The notes: a model not told the origin generated them from the letters alone. Shown: positions 36,650-50,004, counted from the stretch's first letter. The stretch is DNA of 64,000 bases from Mesorhizobium sp. (GCA_004020645.1 SAQL01000003.1:354267-418266), one strand, 5' to 3'. Numbers and translations: made by a program.

Positions 36650-37846
36650 ATGCATCTGCGTGACGGCCTTCAGACCCATGCGACCGTCCGGCAGCGCTAC
36701 GACCATCTGGTTGTGTCAGGCCTGATCGACCGCGATCCGGCGCAGGAGCGGATCGTCGCGGCACTCGACCGGCTGATCGATGAGATCTCGGCAAAGCGGC
36801 TGGCGCACAAATCGAGCGCGCTGGGCTGGCTGTTCGCCCGCAAGCGCGAGACGCGCGAGGCCGTCAAGGGCCTTTACATCCATGGCGGCGTCGGCCGCGG
36901 CAAGACCATGCTGATGGACATGTTCTTCGAGCTGGTGCCGGTCAGGCGCAAGCGCCGTGTACATTTCAACGACTTCATGGCCGATGTGCAGGACCGTATC
37001 CAGAAGCACCGGCAGGCGCGTAAAGAGGGCACCGTCAGGGAAGACGACCCGATCGCGCCGGTGGCCCGCACATTGGCCGAGGAAGCATGGGTACTTTGCT
37101 TCGACGAGTTTTCCGTCACCGACATCGCCGATGCGATGATCCTGTCCCGGCTGTTCTCGGCGCTGTTTGCCAACGGCGCCGTGCTGGTCGCCACGTCCAA
37201 TGTCGCGCCGCAGGATCTCTACCGCGACGGCTTGAACCGCAAGCTTTTCCTGCCCTTCATCGGCACCTTGGAGCGGCATGCGCAGGTGCTCGCGCTGGAC
37301 GCCGACAAGGACTATCGGCTGGACAAGCTCAGCCGCCTGCCGGTCTATGTCACCCCCGCCGATGCCGCCGCCGATGCTGTTCTCGACGAGGCCTGGGAAG
37401 TGATGACGCATGGCAGGCCGGCGGCCGAGGCGGCGCTGACGGTAAAGGGCCGGCAGGTCGTGGTGCCGCGCGCCGCCGGCGAAGCGGCGCGGTTTTCCTT
37501 TGGGGATCTGTGCGAAAAACCGCTCGGCGCCCGCGATTTCCTGGCGATCGCCGGCCGCTTCTCGACCGTCTTCATCGATCATGTGCCGGTGCTCGGCGAA
37601 GGCATGCGCAACGAGGCCAAGCGCTTCATCCTGCTGATCGACACTCTATACGACCATCATGTGCGGCTGGTAATGAGCGCCGCTGCACCGCCACCGCAGC
37701 TGTATACGGCCAAGCGCGGCGCCGAGGTGTTTGAGTTCGAGCGCACGGCGTCACGGCTGATCGAGATGCAGAGCCATGAATGGCTTGAAGACTGGATCGA
37801 GAGGCAGAAGGCGACGCTGACCGAAGCGCAGCAGGCTCGGGCCTGA
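36650..37846 (+). CDS. zapE: Cell-division ATPase ZapE (AFG1 family)
   Basis: 398 residues. AAA+ features: Walker A 'GLYIHGGVGRGKTMLMDMFF' near 75, Walker B 'LCFDEFSVTDIADAMI' near 148 and sensor I 'LVATSNVAPQDLY' near 180; 'IDHVPVLGEGMRNEAKRFILLIDTLYDH' near 305 is typical of ZapE/AFG1. In E. coli it associates with the Z-ring late in division. In Rhizobiales the gene commonly sits upstream of mdh and the suc operon, as here (with one acetyltransferase gene between). Confidence 0.95.
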   Translation: MHLRDGLQTHATVRQRYDHLVVSGLIDRDPAQERIVAALDRLIDEISAKRLAHKSSALGWLFARKRETREAVKGLYIHGGVGRGKTMLMDMFFELVPVRRKRRVHFNDFMADVQDRIQKHRQARKEGTVREDDPIAPVARTLAEEAWVLCFDEFSVTDIADAMILSRLFSALFANGAVLVATSNVAPQDLYRDGLNRKLFLPFIGTLERHAQVLALDADKDYRLDKLSRLPVYVTPADAAADAVLDEAWEVMTHGRPAAEAALTVKGRQVVVPRAAGEAARFSFGDLCEKPLGARDFLAIAGRFSTVFIDHVPVLGEGMRNEAKRFILLIDTLYDHHVRLVMSAAAPPPQLYTAKRGAEVFEFERTASRLIEMQSHEWLEDWIERQKATLTEAQQARA

Positions 37847-37891
37847 GGATAGTACTCCGACAGGACAGAGGGGGCACTGTCCCGCTGGCGC

Positions 37892-38320
37892 CTATAGTCG
37901 ATACACATGCATGACGAAATCCTCCGCCGGCCCGTGCGGCTCCTTCCGCGCCTCATAAAGCGCGCGCGCCGAGACATTGCGCGGCTCGGTGCCGACCCAT
38001 GCCTCCTTGCAGCCATGCTCGCGGCCGAGCTCAAACATGACGTCGAGCATTTTCGTCGCTATGCCCTGGCGCTGGAAGGCCGGCGCCACGCCGACTTCGT
38101 CGATGTAGAGTTCGCTCACCTTGTCCGGATGGCGGTGGATGACGGCTGCGCATTGGCCGACGACTATGCCATCGGCCAATGCCACAATCATAAAATGACC
38201 TGATGAGGCGAGATAGGCGGCGAGCCGATCCGGCCTGACCGGTTCATCGAACACATCTTCGGCGACCCGCATCACAAGGGCGTCATCGCCGGAAAACAGC
38301 CTTCTTATTTCCATCTTCAT
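37892..38320 (-). CDS. GNAT-family acetyltransferase
   Basis: 142 residues. The acetyl-CoA motif is 'YIDEVGVAPAFQRQGIATKMLDVMFELGREHGC' (about 71-103), then 'EAWVGTEPRNVSARALYEARK'. The pattern resembles aminoglycoside 6'-acetyltransferase-like GNATs, but no substrate can be assigned. The ATG at 38320 has a GGGAGG ribosome site. It is convergent with zapE and divergent from mdh. Confidence 0.88.
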   Translation of the reverse strand: MKMEIRRLFSGDDALVMRVAEDVFDEPVRPDRLAAYLASSGHFMIVALADGIVVGQCAAVIHRHPDKVSELYIDEVGVAPAFQRQGIATKMLDVMFELGREHGCKEAWVGTEPRNVSARALYEARKEPHGPAEDFVMHVYRL

Positions 38321-38507
38321 TGCGTAACCTCCCAAGTCGGCTCAATTCTTTTGACGCTTACGTAATTCCCGTTGTTTCTAACCGATTGAAATTGTTCACT
38401 CCAAAATAATCGTTTGAATTTCTTGCGCGCTGGGGCTATTGGGGGCGGCGAAATTCGCCCCGCAGCATTCCAGCCCGCTTCTCCGACGCCGTCATCCAAT
38501 TCGTTAA

Positions 38508-39518
<1,011 letters not shown>

Positions 39519-39534
39519 CCCGGAGATATCTAGC

Positions 39535-40728
39535 ATGAACATCCATGAATATCAGGGCAAGGCGCTGCTGAAGGGCTTTGGCGCACCGGTGGCCGAAGGC
39601 GTGCCGGTGTTTAGGGCAAGCGAGGCGGAAGCCGCCGCCAAGGCGCTGCCCGGCCCGCTCTATGTGGTAAAAAGCCAGATCCATGCCGGCGGCCGCGGCA
39701 AGGGCAAGTTTAGGGAGCTCGGCCCCGACGCCAAGGGCGGCGTGCGGCTGGCGAAATCGGTGGCCGAGGTCGTCGCCAACGCCAAGGAAATGCTTGGCCA
39801 CACTCTGGTCACCAAGCAGACCGGCCCGGCGGGCAAGCAGGTCAACCGACTCTACATCGAGGATGGCGCCGACATCGAGCGCGAGCTCTATCTGTCGCTG
39901 CTGGTCGACCGTTCCGTCGGCCGCATCGCTTTCGTCGTTTCGACCGAGGGCGGCATGGACATCGAGGCGGTCGCGCACGACACGCCGGAAAAGATCATCA
40001 CCGTCGCCATCGACCCGGAAAAAGGTGTGACGGCGGATGATCTGAAAGAACTCAACGGCGCGCTGAAGCTCGACGGTGAGGCCGCCGAGGACGGCGAGAC
40101 GTTGTTCCCGATCCTCTACAAAGCTTTCGTCGAGAAGGACATGAGCCTGCTCGAGGTCAACCCGCTGATCGTCATGAAGAATGGTCGGTTGCGCGTGCTC
40201 GACGCAAAAGTGTCGTTCGACAACAACGCGCTGTTCCGCCATCCCGACGTGATGGAGCTGCGCGACATTACCGAAGAGGACGAGAAGGAGATCGAGGCGT
40301 CGAAACACGACCTCGCCTATGTCGCGCTCGACGGCAATATCGGCTGCATGGTCAACGGCGCCGGCCTCGCCATGGCGACGATGGACATCATCAAGCTCTA
40401 TGGCGCCGAACCCGCCAACTTCCTCGATGTCGGCGGTGGTGCGTCGAAGGAGAAGGTGACGGCGGCGTTCAAGATCATCACCAAGGATCCGGCAGTCAAA
40501 GGCATCCTGATCAACATTTTCGGCGGCATCATGAAGTGCGACATCATCGCCGAGGGTGTCATCGCGGCCGTCAAGGAAGTCGGGCTGCAGGTGCCGCTGG
40601 TGGTGCGGCTGGAAGGCACCAATGCCGAGCTCGGCAAGAAGATCATCAACGACAGCGGGCTAAATGTCGTGTCGGCCGACGACCTCGACGACGCCGCGAA
40701 GAAAATCGTGGCGGCGGTGAAGGGGTAA
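39535..40728 (+). CDS. sucC: Succinyl-CoA synthetase beta subunit
   Basis: 397 residues. The ATP-grasp domain begins '[19 protein letters not shown]' and holds '[14 protein letters not shown]' near 45; the C-terminal ligase domain shows '[44 protein letters not shown]' (about 298-340). With SucD it makes ATP or GTP from succinyl-CoA. Two unrelated genes separate it from sucD, which is unusual. Confidence 0.98.
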   Translation: MNIHEYQGKALLKGFGAPVAEGVPVFRASEAEAAAKALPGPLYVVKSQIHAGGRGKGKFRELGPDAKGGVRLAKSVAEVVANAKEMLGHTLVTKQTGPAGKQVNRLYIEDGADIERELYLSLLVDRSVGRIAFVVSTEGGMDIEAVAHDTPEKIITVAIDPEKGVTADDLKELNGALKLDGEAAEDGETLFPILYKAFVEKDMSLLEVNPLIVMKNGRLRVLDAKVSFDNNALFRHPDVMELRDITEEDEKEIEASKHDLAYVALDGNIGCMVNGAGLAMATMDIIKLYGAEPANFLDVGGGASKEKVTAAFKIITKDPAVKGILINIFGGIMKCDIIAEGVIAAVKEVGLQVPLVVRLEGTNAELGKKIINDSGLNVVSADDLDDAAKKIVAAVKG

Positions 40729-40738
40729 AGGGCAGTCG

Positions 40739-41296
40739 ATGATTTCGACCCGACTTCTGTGTGCAATTGGATTCGGCTGCTTCGCCCTGCCAGCGCACGC
40801 GGAAGAGATTTCGGATGCAATGGTGCTCTATAAGAATATCTGTATCGCATCAAACGGCGATTTGACTAAAGCGGAGCAATTGACGGTCGAGAATGGGTTT
40901 TCGATCGATTCTGACGACCATGGCAGAAAGACTTTCGATCGAACGAGCACTGGAACTCTCTCGGCGCCGTTTGTCATACTCAAGCCGGCAGGGTCAAATG
41001 GGAATAAGTCTTTGCTCGATATCTGTGAGATCTTCGGAACTACGATTCGAATGGCAGAGTTTGATGACTACGCTCGCTCGCGGGGTTTGATCGAGGTGCC
41101 AAAGGAGGGGGTTCTTGGCGATCTAGCGGACCAAAACTACGTCCGGATTTACGCAAACAAGGAATGCCAGGCTGCTGGGGACGGCAGCGCCGCATGCCTC
41201 GTTATCGGGACCATCGGCGACAATCCGGTAGACGAAAGGTTCAGTGGAGTTTTTCGTTTTGGAACTCCTCGGCCTCAAGTGGGGAATCCTCTATGA
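40739..41296 (+). CDS. Hypothetical secreted protein inserted between sucC and sucD
   Basis: 185 residues. A short signal peptide ('[16 protein letters not shown]', cleavage near 21) points to the periplasm. The mature part is acidic with Cys in 'NICIAS', 'DICEIF', 'ANKECQAAG' and 'AACLVIG', so one or two disulphides are possible. No family is recognised. Base use is visibly less GC-rich than in sucC and sucD, suggesting acquisition. It starts 10 bases after the sucC stop with a weak ribosome site. Confidence 0.7.
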   Translation: MISTRLLCAIGFGCFALPAHAEEISDAMVLYKNICIASNGDLTKAEQLTVENGFSIDSDDHGRKTFDRTSTGTLSAPFVILKPAGSNGNKSLLDICEIFGTTIRMAEFDDYARSRGLIEVPKEGVLGDLADQNYVRIYANKECQAAGDGSAACLVIGTIGDNPVDERFSGVFRFGTPRPQVGNPL

Positions 41297-41329
41297 TCCC
41301 TCCATCCACAAGCGTGAAGGGCTGATCTG

Positions 41330-41701
41330 GTGCCTCCGCACAAGGTAAATCTCATCGAGGCGGCGGATCAGAAGATCAAACAGGTCTTCGATCCCCATAT
41401 CGCCGGCGACGTCAATGATGCCCAGGTCAAGATCGCCAAGTTCGGCGATGTCTTCGACTGGCACGCGCATGACAATGAGGACGAAGCGTTCCTGGTGCTG
41501 CGCGGCCGCATCGCCATCGATTTTCGCGACGGTACGGTAGAACTTGGCAGCGGCGAGTTCATCGTAGTGCCGCGAGCCATAGAGCACCGGCCACGCTCGC
41601 TGAGCGAGGAGCCGGTGGTGCTGATGTTCGAGCCGGCGACGACACTCAACACCGGCAACGCCAAGAGCGACCTCACCGTCGCCGATCTCAAGCGTCTCTG
41701 A
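41330..41701 (+). CDS. Cupin-domain protein
   Basis: 123 residues with one cupin barrel: motif 1 '[23 protein letters not shown]' (about 44-66), with His and Glu metal ligands, and motif 2 '[16 protein letters not shown]' (about 74-89). Small single-cupin proteins of this sort may be mannose-6-phosphate-isomerase-like or dioxygenase-like; function unknown. Starts at a GTG with AAGGG upstream. It lies inside the suc operon, 33 bases after the hypothetical protein and 64 before sucD. Confidence 0.85.
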   Translation: MPPHKVNLIEAADQKIKQVFDPHIAGDVNDAQVKIAKFGDVFDWHAHDNEDEAFLVLRGRIAIDFRDGTVELGSGEFIVVPRAIEHRPRSLSEEPVVLMFEPATTLNTGNAKSDLTVADLKRL

Positions 41702-41765
41702 CTATGGCGGCTCTGACGATGACCGCGCAGCCTTCCCCGATCAACGGTTTGTAAAAAGGACCACC

Positions 41766-42668
41766 ATGTCCATTCTCGTCGACAAGAACACCAAGGTGCT
41801 GGTGCAGGGCCTGACCGGCAAGACCGGCACGTTCCATACGGAGCAGGCGCTGGCCTATCACGGGACAAAAATGGTCGGCGGCATCCACCCCAAGAAGGGT
41901 GGCGAGACGTGGACCGGCGCCAAGGGCGAGAGCTTGCCGATCTTTTCCACGGTTGCCGAAGGCAAGGCAACGACCGGTGCCAATGCGTCTGTCGTCTATG
42001 TGCCGCCGGCGGGTGCCGCCGAGGCGATCCTGGAAGCAATCGAAGCCGAGATCCCGCTGATCGTCTGCATCACCGAGGGCATTCCGGTGATCGACATGAT
42101 CAAGGTCAAGGCGCGGCTCGACCGCTCGACATCGCGGCTCATCGGCCCCAACTGCCCCGGCGTCCTGACCCCCAACGAATGCAAGATCGGCATCATGCCC
42201 GGCAACATCTTCCGCAAGGGCTCGGTCGGCGTTGTTTCCCGCTCGGGAACGCTTACCTATGAGGCAGTGTTCCAGACCACCAATGTCGGCCTCGGCCAAA
42301 CCACCGCCGTCGGCATCGGTGGCGACCCCGTCAAAGGCACGGAGTTCATCGACGTGCTGGAGATGTTCCTCGCCGATGACGAGACCCAGTCGATCATCAT
42401 GATCGGCGAGATCGGTGGCTCGGCCGAGGAAGACGCCGCGCAGTTCCTCAAGGACGAAGCCAAGCGTGGCCGCAAGAAGCCGATGGCCGGTTTTATCGCC
42501 GGGCGCACGGCCCCGGCCGGCCGCACCATGGGCCACGCCGGCGCGGTGATTTCCGGCGGCAAGGGCGGCGCGGAAGACAAGATCGCGGCGATGGAATCGG
42601 CCGGGATCAAGGTATCGCCGTCGCCAGCACGGCTGGGCACCACCCTGGTCGAAGCGATCAAAGGGTAA
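41766..42668 (+). CDS. sucD: Succinyl-CoA synthetase alpha subunit
   Basis: 300 residues. CoA-binding N-terminal domain ('[34 protein letters not shown]'), '[23 protein letters not shown]' near 128, and the phosphorylated histidine in '[21 protein letters not shown]' near 258. Partner of SucC. The stop codon abuts the left arm of an inverted repeat. Confidence 0.98.
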   Translation: MSILVDKNTKVLVQGLTGKTGTFHTEQALAYHGTKMVGGIHPKKGGETWTGAKGESLPIFSTVAEGKATTGANASVVYVPPAGAAEAILEAIEAEIPLIVCITEGIPVIDMIKVKARLDRSTSRLIGPNCPGVLTPNECKIGIMPGNIFRKGSVGVVSRSGTLTYEAVFQTTNVGLGQTTAVGIGGDPVKGTEFIDVLEMFLADDETQSIIMIGEIGGSAEEDAAQFLKDEAKRGRKKPMAGFIAGRTAPAGRTMGHAGAVISGGKGGAEDKIAAMESAGIKVSPSPARLGTTLVEAIKG

Positions 42669-42778
42669 GGCAGTAAGGGAGTAGGGCAGTATGGGAGTAG
42701 GGGAATAGGAAGAACGGGACGAGTTGCGACAATTGCCGCTCTCCCTACTGCCCTACTCCCTTACTGCCTTACTCCCCT
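42667..42778. repeat. Inverted repeat of the GGCAGTAG family between sucD and sucA
   Basis: Left arm 'aaggcagtaagggagtagggcagta' starts at the sucD stop; right arm 'ctccctactgccctactcccttactgcctt' ends near 42778. The arms are complementary over roughly 30 bases with a central spacer of about 45. The motif is the same as the array at 18.9 kb but with mixed gcagtag/ggagtag units. It sits inside the TCA operon ahead of the sucA ribosome site. Confidence 0.9.
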
Positions 42779-42815
42779 TCGGAAAAGGAGACGGAGCCAG
42801 GCTCCGCGGGAAAAA

Positions 42816-45800
42816 ATGGCAAGACAAGATCAGGCCAACGACCAATTTTCGCTTACCTCTTTCCTCTATGGCGGCAACGCCGATTATATCGACGCGCTCT
42901 ACGCCGCCTATGAGGACGATCCCTCTTCGGTCGATCCCGAATGGCGGGATTTCTTCGCGGCGCTGAAGGACGACGCCGGCGATGTCCGCAAGAATGCCAA
43001 GGGCGCCTCTTGGGCCAAGCCCTCATGGCCGCTGCAGGCCAATGGCGAATTGGTGTCGGCGCTCGACGGCAATTGGGGCATCGTCGAGAAGCACATCGAG
43101 AAGAAGGTCCAGCACAAGGCGGTGATGAACGGCGTCTCCCTTTCCGACGCCGACGTGCATCAGGCGACGCGCGATTCCGTGCGCGCCATCATGATGATCC
43201 GCGCCTACCGCATGCGTGGCCATTTGCACGCCAATCTCGATCCGCTCGGCATCGCCAAGCTTGAGGATTACAACGAGCTGTCGCCGGAAAATTACGGCTT
43301 CACCGCCGCCGACTACGACCGCCCGATCTTCCTCGACAATGTGCTCGGGCTCGAATTCGGCACCATCCGGCAGATGCTCGACATATTGACCCGCACCTAT
43401 TGCTCGACGCTCGGCGTCGAGTTCATGCATATTTCCGATCCCGAGGAGAAGGCCTGGATCCAGGCGCGCATCGAGGGTACCGACAAGGAGATCTCCTTCA
43501 CCGCCGCCGGCAAGAAGGCGATCCTGCAGAAGCTGGTCGAGGCCGAAGGCTTTGAGCAGTTCATCGACGTCAAGTACAAGGGCACCAAGCGCTTCGGCCT
43601 CGACGGCGCAGAGGCGCTGATCCCGGCGCTGGAGCAGATCGTCAAGCGCGGCGGCCAGCTTGGCATGAAGGAGATCGTGCTCGGCATGGCGCATCGCGGC
43701 CGGCTGAACGTGCTCTCCCAGGTGATGGCCAAGCCGCACCGCGCCATCTTCCACGAGTTCAAGGGCGGCTCGGCCGCACCCGACGAGGTCGAGGGCTCGG
43801 GCGACGTGAAGTACCATCTCGGTGCTTCGTCGGACCGCGAGTTCGACGGCAACAAGGTGCACCTGTCGCTGACCGCCAATCCCTCGCATCTGGAAATCGT
43901 CGATCCGGTGGTGATGGGCAAGGCGCGGGCCAAGCAGGACTCCCTGTTCGGCCGCAGCCGCGAGGAGATCGTGCCGCTGGAAGAGCGCGCCAAGGTGCTG
44001 CCGCTACTCCTGCATGGCGACGCCGCCTTTGCCGGCCAGGGCGTGATTGCCGAAATCCTCGGCCTGTCGGGGCTGCGCGGCCACCGCGTCGCCGGCACGC
44101 TGCATTTCATCATCAACAACCAGATCGGCTTCACCACCAATCCGCGCTTCTCGCGCTCGTCGCCCTATCCGTCGGATGTGGCCAAGATGATCGAGGCGCC
44201 GATCTTCCACGTCAATGGCGACGATCCGGAAGCCGTGGTCCACGCCACCAAGGTGGCGATTGAATTCCGCATGAAGTTCCACAAGCCTGTCGTGGTCGAC
44301 ATGTTCTGCTATCGCCGCTTCGGCCACAATGAGGGCGACGAGCCGGCCTTCACCCAGCCAATCATGTACAGCAACATCCGCCGCCACAAGACGACGGTGC
44401 AGATCTATGCCGACCGGCTGATCACCGAAGGGCACATCACCCAGGCCGAATTCGACAAGATGAAGGCCGACTGGCGGGCACATCTCGAGCAGGAATTCGA
44501 GGTCGGCCAGCATTACAAGCCCAACAAGGCCGACTGGCTGGATGGCGCCTGGTCGGGCCTGCGCACGGCCGACAACCAGGACGAACAGCGGCGCGGCAAG
44601 ACCGCCGTGCCGGTCAAGACGCTGAAGGAAATCGGCAAGAAGCTGACCGAGGTGCCGAAGGATTTCGAGGCCCACAAGACGATCCTGCGCTTTCTCGAGA
44701 ATCGCCGCCAGGCGATCGAGTCGGGCGAAGGCATCGACTGGTCGACGGCCGAGGCGCTGGCCTTCGGCGCCATCCTGCTCGACGGCAACCCGGTCCGGCT
44801 GTCCGGACAGGATTCGGAGCGCGGCACGTTCTCGCAACGCCACTCCGTGCTCTACGACCAGCGCGACGAGACACGCTACATTCCGCTCAACAATCTGTCG
44901 GCGGCGCAGGCCGGTTTCGAGGTCATCAACTCGATGCTGTCGGAAGAGGCCGTGCTCGGCTTCGAATACGGCTACAGCCTGGCCGAGCCGAAGGCGCTGA
45001 CGCTTTGGGAAGCGCAGTTCGGCGATTTCGCCAACGGCGCCCAGGTGGTGTTCGACCAGTTCATCTCGTCGGGCGAGCGCAAGTGGCTCAGAATGTCAGG
45101 TCTCGTCTGCCTGCTGCCGCATGGCTATGAAGGCCAGGGGCCGGAGCATTCGTCGGCCAGGCTTGAGCGATTCCTGCAGCTTTGCGCCGAAGACAACATG
45201 CAAGTGGCCTACTGCACAACGCCGGCCAACTACTTCCACATCCTGCGCCGGCAGTTGAAGCGGGATTTCCGCAAGCCGCTGATCCTGATGACGCCGAAGT
45301 CGCTGCTGCGCCACAAGCGGGCGGTGTCGACGCTGCCGGAGATATCGGGCGAAAGCGCGTTCCACCGGCTGTTGTGGGACGATGCCCAGCAGCTCCCCGG
45401 CCAGGCGATCAAGCTCACCAAGGATTCGAAGATCCGCCGCGTCGTGCTCTGCTCGGGCAAGGTCTATTACGACCTCTACGAGGAGCGTGAGAAGCGCGGC
45501 ATCAACGACATCTATCTGCTGCGCGTCGAACAGCTCTATCCGTTCCCGGCCAAGGCGCTGATCACCGAACTGTCACGCTTCCGCAATGCCGAGATGGTGT
45601 GGTGCCAGGAGGAGCCCAAGAACATGGGCGCCTGGTCGTTCATCGATCCGTATCTGGAATGGGTGCTGGCGCATATCGATGCCAAGCATCAGCGGGTGCG
45701 CTATACCGGCCGGCCGGCCGCCGCGTCGCCGGCGACCGGATTGATGTCGAAGCATCTCGCCCAGCTTGCCGCCTTGCTCGAAGACGCGCTCGGTGAATAG
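42816..45800 (+). CDS. sucA: 2-oxoglutarate dehydrogenase E1 component
   Basis: 994 residues, full length. The thiamine-dependent decarboxylase of the complex. Marks: N-terminal '[34 protein letters not shown]', '[17 protein letters not shown]' near 290, the ThDP/Mg site '[18 protein letters not shown]' near 400, '[10 protein letters not shown]' near 432 and '[24 protein letters not shown]' near 768. It follows the octamer-type inverted repeat and precedes sucB by 50 bases. Confidence 0.98.
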   Translation: MARQDQANDQFSLTSFLYGGNADYIDALYAAYEDDPSSVDPEWRDFFAALKDDAGDVRKNAKGASWAKPSWPLQANGELVSALDGNWGIVEKHIEKKVQHKAVMNGVSLSDADVHQATRDSVRAIMMIRAYRMRGHLHANLDPLGIAKLEDYNELSPENYGFTAADYDRPIFLDNVLGLEFGTIRQMLDILTRTYCSTLGVEFMHISDPEEKAWIQARIEGTDKEISFTAAGKKAILQKLVEAEGFEQFIDVKYKGTKRFGLDGAEALIPALEQIVKRGGQLGMKEIVLGMAHRGRLNVLSQVMAKPHRAIFHEFKGGSAAPDEVEGSGDVKYHLGASSDREFDGNKVHLSLTANPSHLEIVDPVVMGKARAKQDSLFGRSREEIVPLEERAKVLPLLLHGDAAFAGQGVIAEILGLSGLRGHRVAGTLHFIINNQIGFTTNPRFSRSSPYPSDVAKMIEAPIFHVNGDDPEAVVHATKVAIEFRMKFHKPVVVDMFCYRRFGHNEGDEPAFTQPIMYSNIRRHKTTVQIYADRLITEGHITQAEFDKMKADWRAHLEQEFEVGQHYKPNKADWLDGAWSGLRTADNQDEQRRGKTAVPVKTLKEIGKKLTEVPKDFEAHKTILRFLENRRQAIESGEGIDWSTAEALAFGAILLDGNPVRLSGQDSERGTFSQRHSVLYDQRDETRYIPLNNLSAAQAGFEVINSMLSEEAVLGFEYGYSLAEPKALTLWEAQFGDFANGAQVVFDQFISSGERKWLRMSGLVCLLPHGYEGQGPEHSSARLERFLQLCAEDNMQVAYCTTPANYFHILRRQLKRDFRKPLILMTPKSLLRHKRAVSTLPEISGESAFHRLLWDDAQQLPGQAIKLTKDSKIRRVVLCSGKVYYDLYEEREKRGINDIYLLRVEQLYPFPAKALITELSRFRNAEMVWCQEEPKNMGAWSFIDPYLEWVLAHIDAKHQRVRYTGRPAAASPATGLMSKHLAQLAALLEDALGE

Positions 45801-45850
45801 AACAGAGCCGGGCGAATAGAACAGAACCGACAGAAAAACGGACAGGCACA

Positions 45851-47152
45851 ATGGCTACCGAAATCCGCGTCCCCACTCTTGGCGAATCCGTCACCGAGGC
45901 GACCATCGGCAAATGGTTCAAGAAGGTAGGCGACGCGATCGCCACCGACGAACCGCTGGTCGAACTCGAGACCGATAAGGTAACGGTGGAAGTGCCGGCC
46001 GCGTCCGCAGGAACGCTTAGCGAGATCGCGGTCAAGGAGGGCGAGACGGTCGAGGTCGGCGCTTTGCTCGGAATGATTTCGGCGGGCGACGGGGCAAAAG
46101 CGGCAGCACCCGCGAAGGCGTCAACTCCCGAACCAAAGCAGGACGCGGTCTCGCAGGCCTCGGCGCCGACCGCGGCATCCACTGTCAAGCAAGCCGCGGC
46201 CGAGACCGCCAAGATCGCCGGCGATGCCGGGCCGATCGAGGCCCGCACGATGCCGCCGGCGCAGGCGGCGGCGAAGCTGCTGGCCGAGAGCAATCTCGCG
46301 GTCGACCAGGTCTCGGGTTCCGGCAAGCGCGGCCAGGTGCTGAAGGGCGACGTGCTCGACGCGATCGCCAGGGGCGCGCCATCGCAACCGGCCGAGACGC
46401 CGAAGGCGCCTGCACCGGTCGCTGCCCGTGCGCCGTCCTCGGCCGATGACGCGTCGCGCGAAGAGCGCGTGCGCATGACCAAGCTGCGGCAGACCATCGC
46501 GCGCCGCCTCAAAGAAGCGCAGTCGACCGCCGCCATGCTGACCACCTTCAACGAGGTGGACATGAGCGCGGTGATGGCGCTCAGGACCAAATACAAGGAT
46601 GTGTTCGAGAAGAAGCACGGCGTGAAGCTGGGCTTCATGGGCTTCTTCACCAAGGCCGTCACCCATGCGCTGAAGGAAATCCCTTCGGTCAATGCCGAGA
46701 TCGACGGCACCGACATCATCTTCAAGAACTACGCCCATATCGGCGTCGCCGTCGGCACCGAAAAGGGCCTCGTCGTGCCGGTGGTGCGCGACGCCGACCA
46801 GATGTCGATCGCCGAGATCGAGAAGGATATCGGCAGGCTGGGCATCGCCGCGCGTGACGGCAAGCTGTCGGTCGCCGACATGCAGGGCGGCACGTTCACC
46901 ATCTCGAATGGCGGCGTTTACGGGTCGCTGATGTCGACGCCGATTCTCAACGCGCCGCAGTCGGGCATTCTGGGCATGCACAAGATCCAGGAGCGGCCGG
47001 TGGTGGTCGGCGGCCAGATCGTGATCCGGCCGATGATGTATCTGGCGCTCTCCTACGATCACCGCATCGTCGACGGCAAGGAAGCGGTGACCTTCCTGGT
47101 GCGGGTCAAGGAAAGCCTGGAGGATCCGGAGCGGCTGGTGCTCGACCTCTAG
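45851..47152 (+). CDS. sucB: 2-oxoglutarate dehydrogenase E2, dihydrolipoyl succinyltransferase
   Basis: 433 residues. Lipoyl domain 1-76 with the modified lysine in '[11 protein letters not shown]' near 43; Ala/Pro/Thr linker; E3-binding domain about 134-172 ('[39 protein letters not shown]'); catalytic domain from about 205 with '[15 protein letters not shown]' near 403, the CAT-type His and Asp. One lipoyl domain only, as usual for succinyltransferases. Confidence 0.98.
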   Translation: MATEIRVPTLGESVTEATIGKWFKKVGDAIATDEPLVELETDKVTVEVPAASAGTLSEIAVKEGETVEVGALLGMISAGDGAKAAAPAKASTPEPKQDAVSQASAPTAASTVKQAAAETAKIAGDAGPIEARTMPPAQAAAKLLAESNLAVDQVSGSGKRGQVLKGDVLDAIARGAPSQPAETPKAPAPVAARAPSSADDASREERVRMTKLRQTIARRLKEAQSTAAMLTTFNEVDMSAVMALRTKYKDVFEKKHGVKLGFMGFFTKAVTHALKEIPSVNAEIDGTDIIFKNYAHIGVAVGTEKGLVVPVVRDADQMSIAEIEKDIGRLGIAARDGKLSVADMQGGTFTISNGGVYGSLMSTPILNAPQSGILGMHKIQERPVVVGGQIVIRPMMYLALSYDHRIVDGKEAVTFLVRVKESLEDPERLVLDL

Positions 47153-47176
47153 GGGCCAGTAGAGTTGAGCCGGAGA

Positions 47177-47716
47177 ATGGATCTGCGCCACCGAATGATG
47201 ACCAGTTCCGCGCATTTCCGGTCCAAGGTGTTGTTCGCAGCTGTGCTCGCGGCCGGCGTTGCGCAGACGGGATCGGCAGCCTTTGCCGCCTGCCCGCTCG
47301 AGCTCGCCGTCTATGGCGATGCCGAAGGTGCGGCAGAGATCGATTTCAGGCCGACCGGCGGGTCGGCTGTGGTCACCAACACGTTCAAGATGGTGCTCGA
47401 TAATGGCGTCGTGCTCGACGGCATCGTCATGTGGACGGAAGGCGTGGCGCGGCCGCATGGTTCGCTGATGTACAAATGCCCGACAGGCGACGTCACCGGC
47501 GACGAACTCGCCGCCTGCACGCTGTGGGAGGGGGTCGTCTACAGTGCTGACGACAAGGGCAACATCGCCCTGCTGCCGGCCGAAGGCGTCGACGCGCCGA
47601 AGACCCTGATCTTTCCCGACCTCGGACCGTCGCTGCAGATGTCGGCCGCCTATGGCGCCAATGGGTTTTCGAAGGTGCCGTGGGATGTTTTCTCATTGAA
47701 GGGCTGTCAGGAATGA
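47177..47716 (+). CDS. Hypothetical secreted protein in the suc operon
   Basis: 179 residues from the ATG chosen at 47177; an upstream TTG (47165) and inner ATGs (47195, 47198) are also possible. A signal peptide ends near 'SAAFA-ACP'. The mature protein has cysteines at its first residues, in 'YKCPTG', 'AACTLW' and the terminal 'KGCQE', enough for two disulphides. No family recognised. It overlaps the SDR start by four bases (ATGA), so the two are coupled. Confidence 0.75.
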   Translation: MDLRHRMMTSSAHFRSKVLFAAVLAAGVAQTGSAAFAACPLELAVYGDAEGAAEIDFRPTGGSAVVTNTFKMVLDNGVVLDGIVMWTEGVARPHGSLMYKCPTGDVTGDELAACTLWEGVVYSADDKGNIALLPAEGVDAPKTLIFPDLGPSLQMSAAYGANGFSKVPWDVFSLKGCQE

Positions 47717-48468
47717 GCGCGGCCAAAAAAGTGCTGCTGGTGACCGGCGGCAGCCGCGGCATCGGCGCTGCCACATCCAGGCTTGCAGCCAAGGCTGGAT
47801 ACCGCGTCGCGATCAACTATGCCTCGAACGAGGCCGCCGCCGCAGCACTTGTCGAGGCGATCGAGCAGGATGGCGGCGAAGCGCTCGCCATCAAGGGCGA
47901 CGTCGGCAGCGAGGCCGATATTCAGGCGATGTTCGAGAGGGTCGATCATGTCTTCGGGCCGCTCGATGCGCTCGTCAACAATGCTGGCGTCGTCGATCAG
48001 AGGGCGCGTGTCGACGAAATGAGCGGAGCAAGGCTGGAACGCATGATGCGCATCAACGTCATTGGCTCCATGCTCTGTGCCCGCGAAGCGGTGAAGCGCA
48101 TGTCGACCAGCCATGGCGGCAAGGGCGGCGCCATCGTGAATGTCTCCTCGATTGCAGCGAGAATTGGCGGGCCGGGCGAATATGTCGACTACGCTGCCTC
48201 GAAGGGCGCGATCGATTCCTTCACGATCGGCCTGGCGCGCGAGGTGGCCGGCGAAGGCATTCGCGTCAACGCGGTCAGTCCAGGGATTGTCGATACCGAA
48301 ATTCATGCCTCCGGCGGACAGCCGGATCGCGTCGAGAGGATGCGTCACGTCGTGCCAATGCAAAGGGCGGGGACTACCGAAGAGGTCGCCGCGGCAATTC
48401 TCTGGCTCCTGTCGGATGGGGCGTCCTATACGACAGGCGCGAATTTGGAAGTGGGCGGCGGCCGCTAA
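47713..48468 (+). CDS. Short-chain dehydrogenase/reductase
   Basis: 251 residues, classical SDR. Cofactor loop 'LVTGGSRGIGAATSRLAA' at 9-26, 'GDVGSEADIQAMF', 'LVNNAGVVDQ' near 88, catalytic Ser in 'IVNVSSIAARIG' near 142, Y-x-x-x-K in 'VDYAASKGAIDSF' near 157 and 'VNAVSPGIVDTEIHASG'. The C-terminal 'GAXTTGANLEVGGGR'-like end suggests NADPH-dependent 3-oxoacyl or sugar reductases, but substrate is open. It lies between sucB and lpd and is coupled to the secreted protein. Confidence 0.93.
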   Translation: MSAAKKVLLVTGGSRGIGAATSRLAAKAGYRVAINYASNEAAAAALVEAIEQDGGEALAIKGDVGSEADIQAMFERVDHVFGPLDALVNNAGVVDQRARVDEMSGARLERMMRINVIGSMLCAREAVKRMSTSHGGKGGAIVNVSSIAARIGGPGEYVDYAASKGAIDSFTIGLAREVAGEGIRVNAVSPGIVDTEIHASGGQPDRVERMRHVVPMQRAGTTEEVAAAILWLLSDGASYTTGANLEVGGGR

Positions 48469-48505
48469 TCCCAGCCAAGGCTAGTGCAGACCAGAAGGAC
48501 AAATC

Positions 48506-49912
<1,407 letters not shown>

Positions 49913-49956
49913 GCCTTCCCAAGCTACTCCGGCAGTCATCTGACGGCTCAAAGCAA

Positions 49957-49982
49957 AACGGCCCGCTTTTCAGCGGGCCGTT
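49957..49982 (+). terminator. Terminator at the end of the suc-lpd operon
   Basis: Perfect 10-bp stem aacggcccgc/gcgggccgtt with loop ttttca. The plus-strand side is followed by cgtatttgg; the minus-strand side by ttgctttg, so it probably also stops transcription of the convergent Pro/Ala-repeat gene. Confidence 0.85.
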
Positions 49983-50004
49983 CGTATTTGGAATCAGCAG
50001 CCGA

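Noticed and set aside
45640..47458. Long minus-strand frames across sucB
   Set aside because: Ser/Thr/Ala- or His/Asp/Arg-rich shadow frames; sucB is complete on the plus strand.
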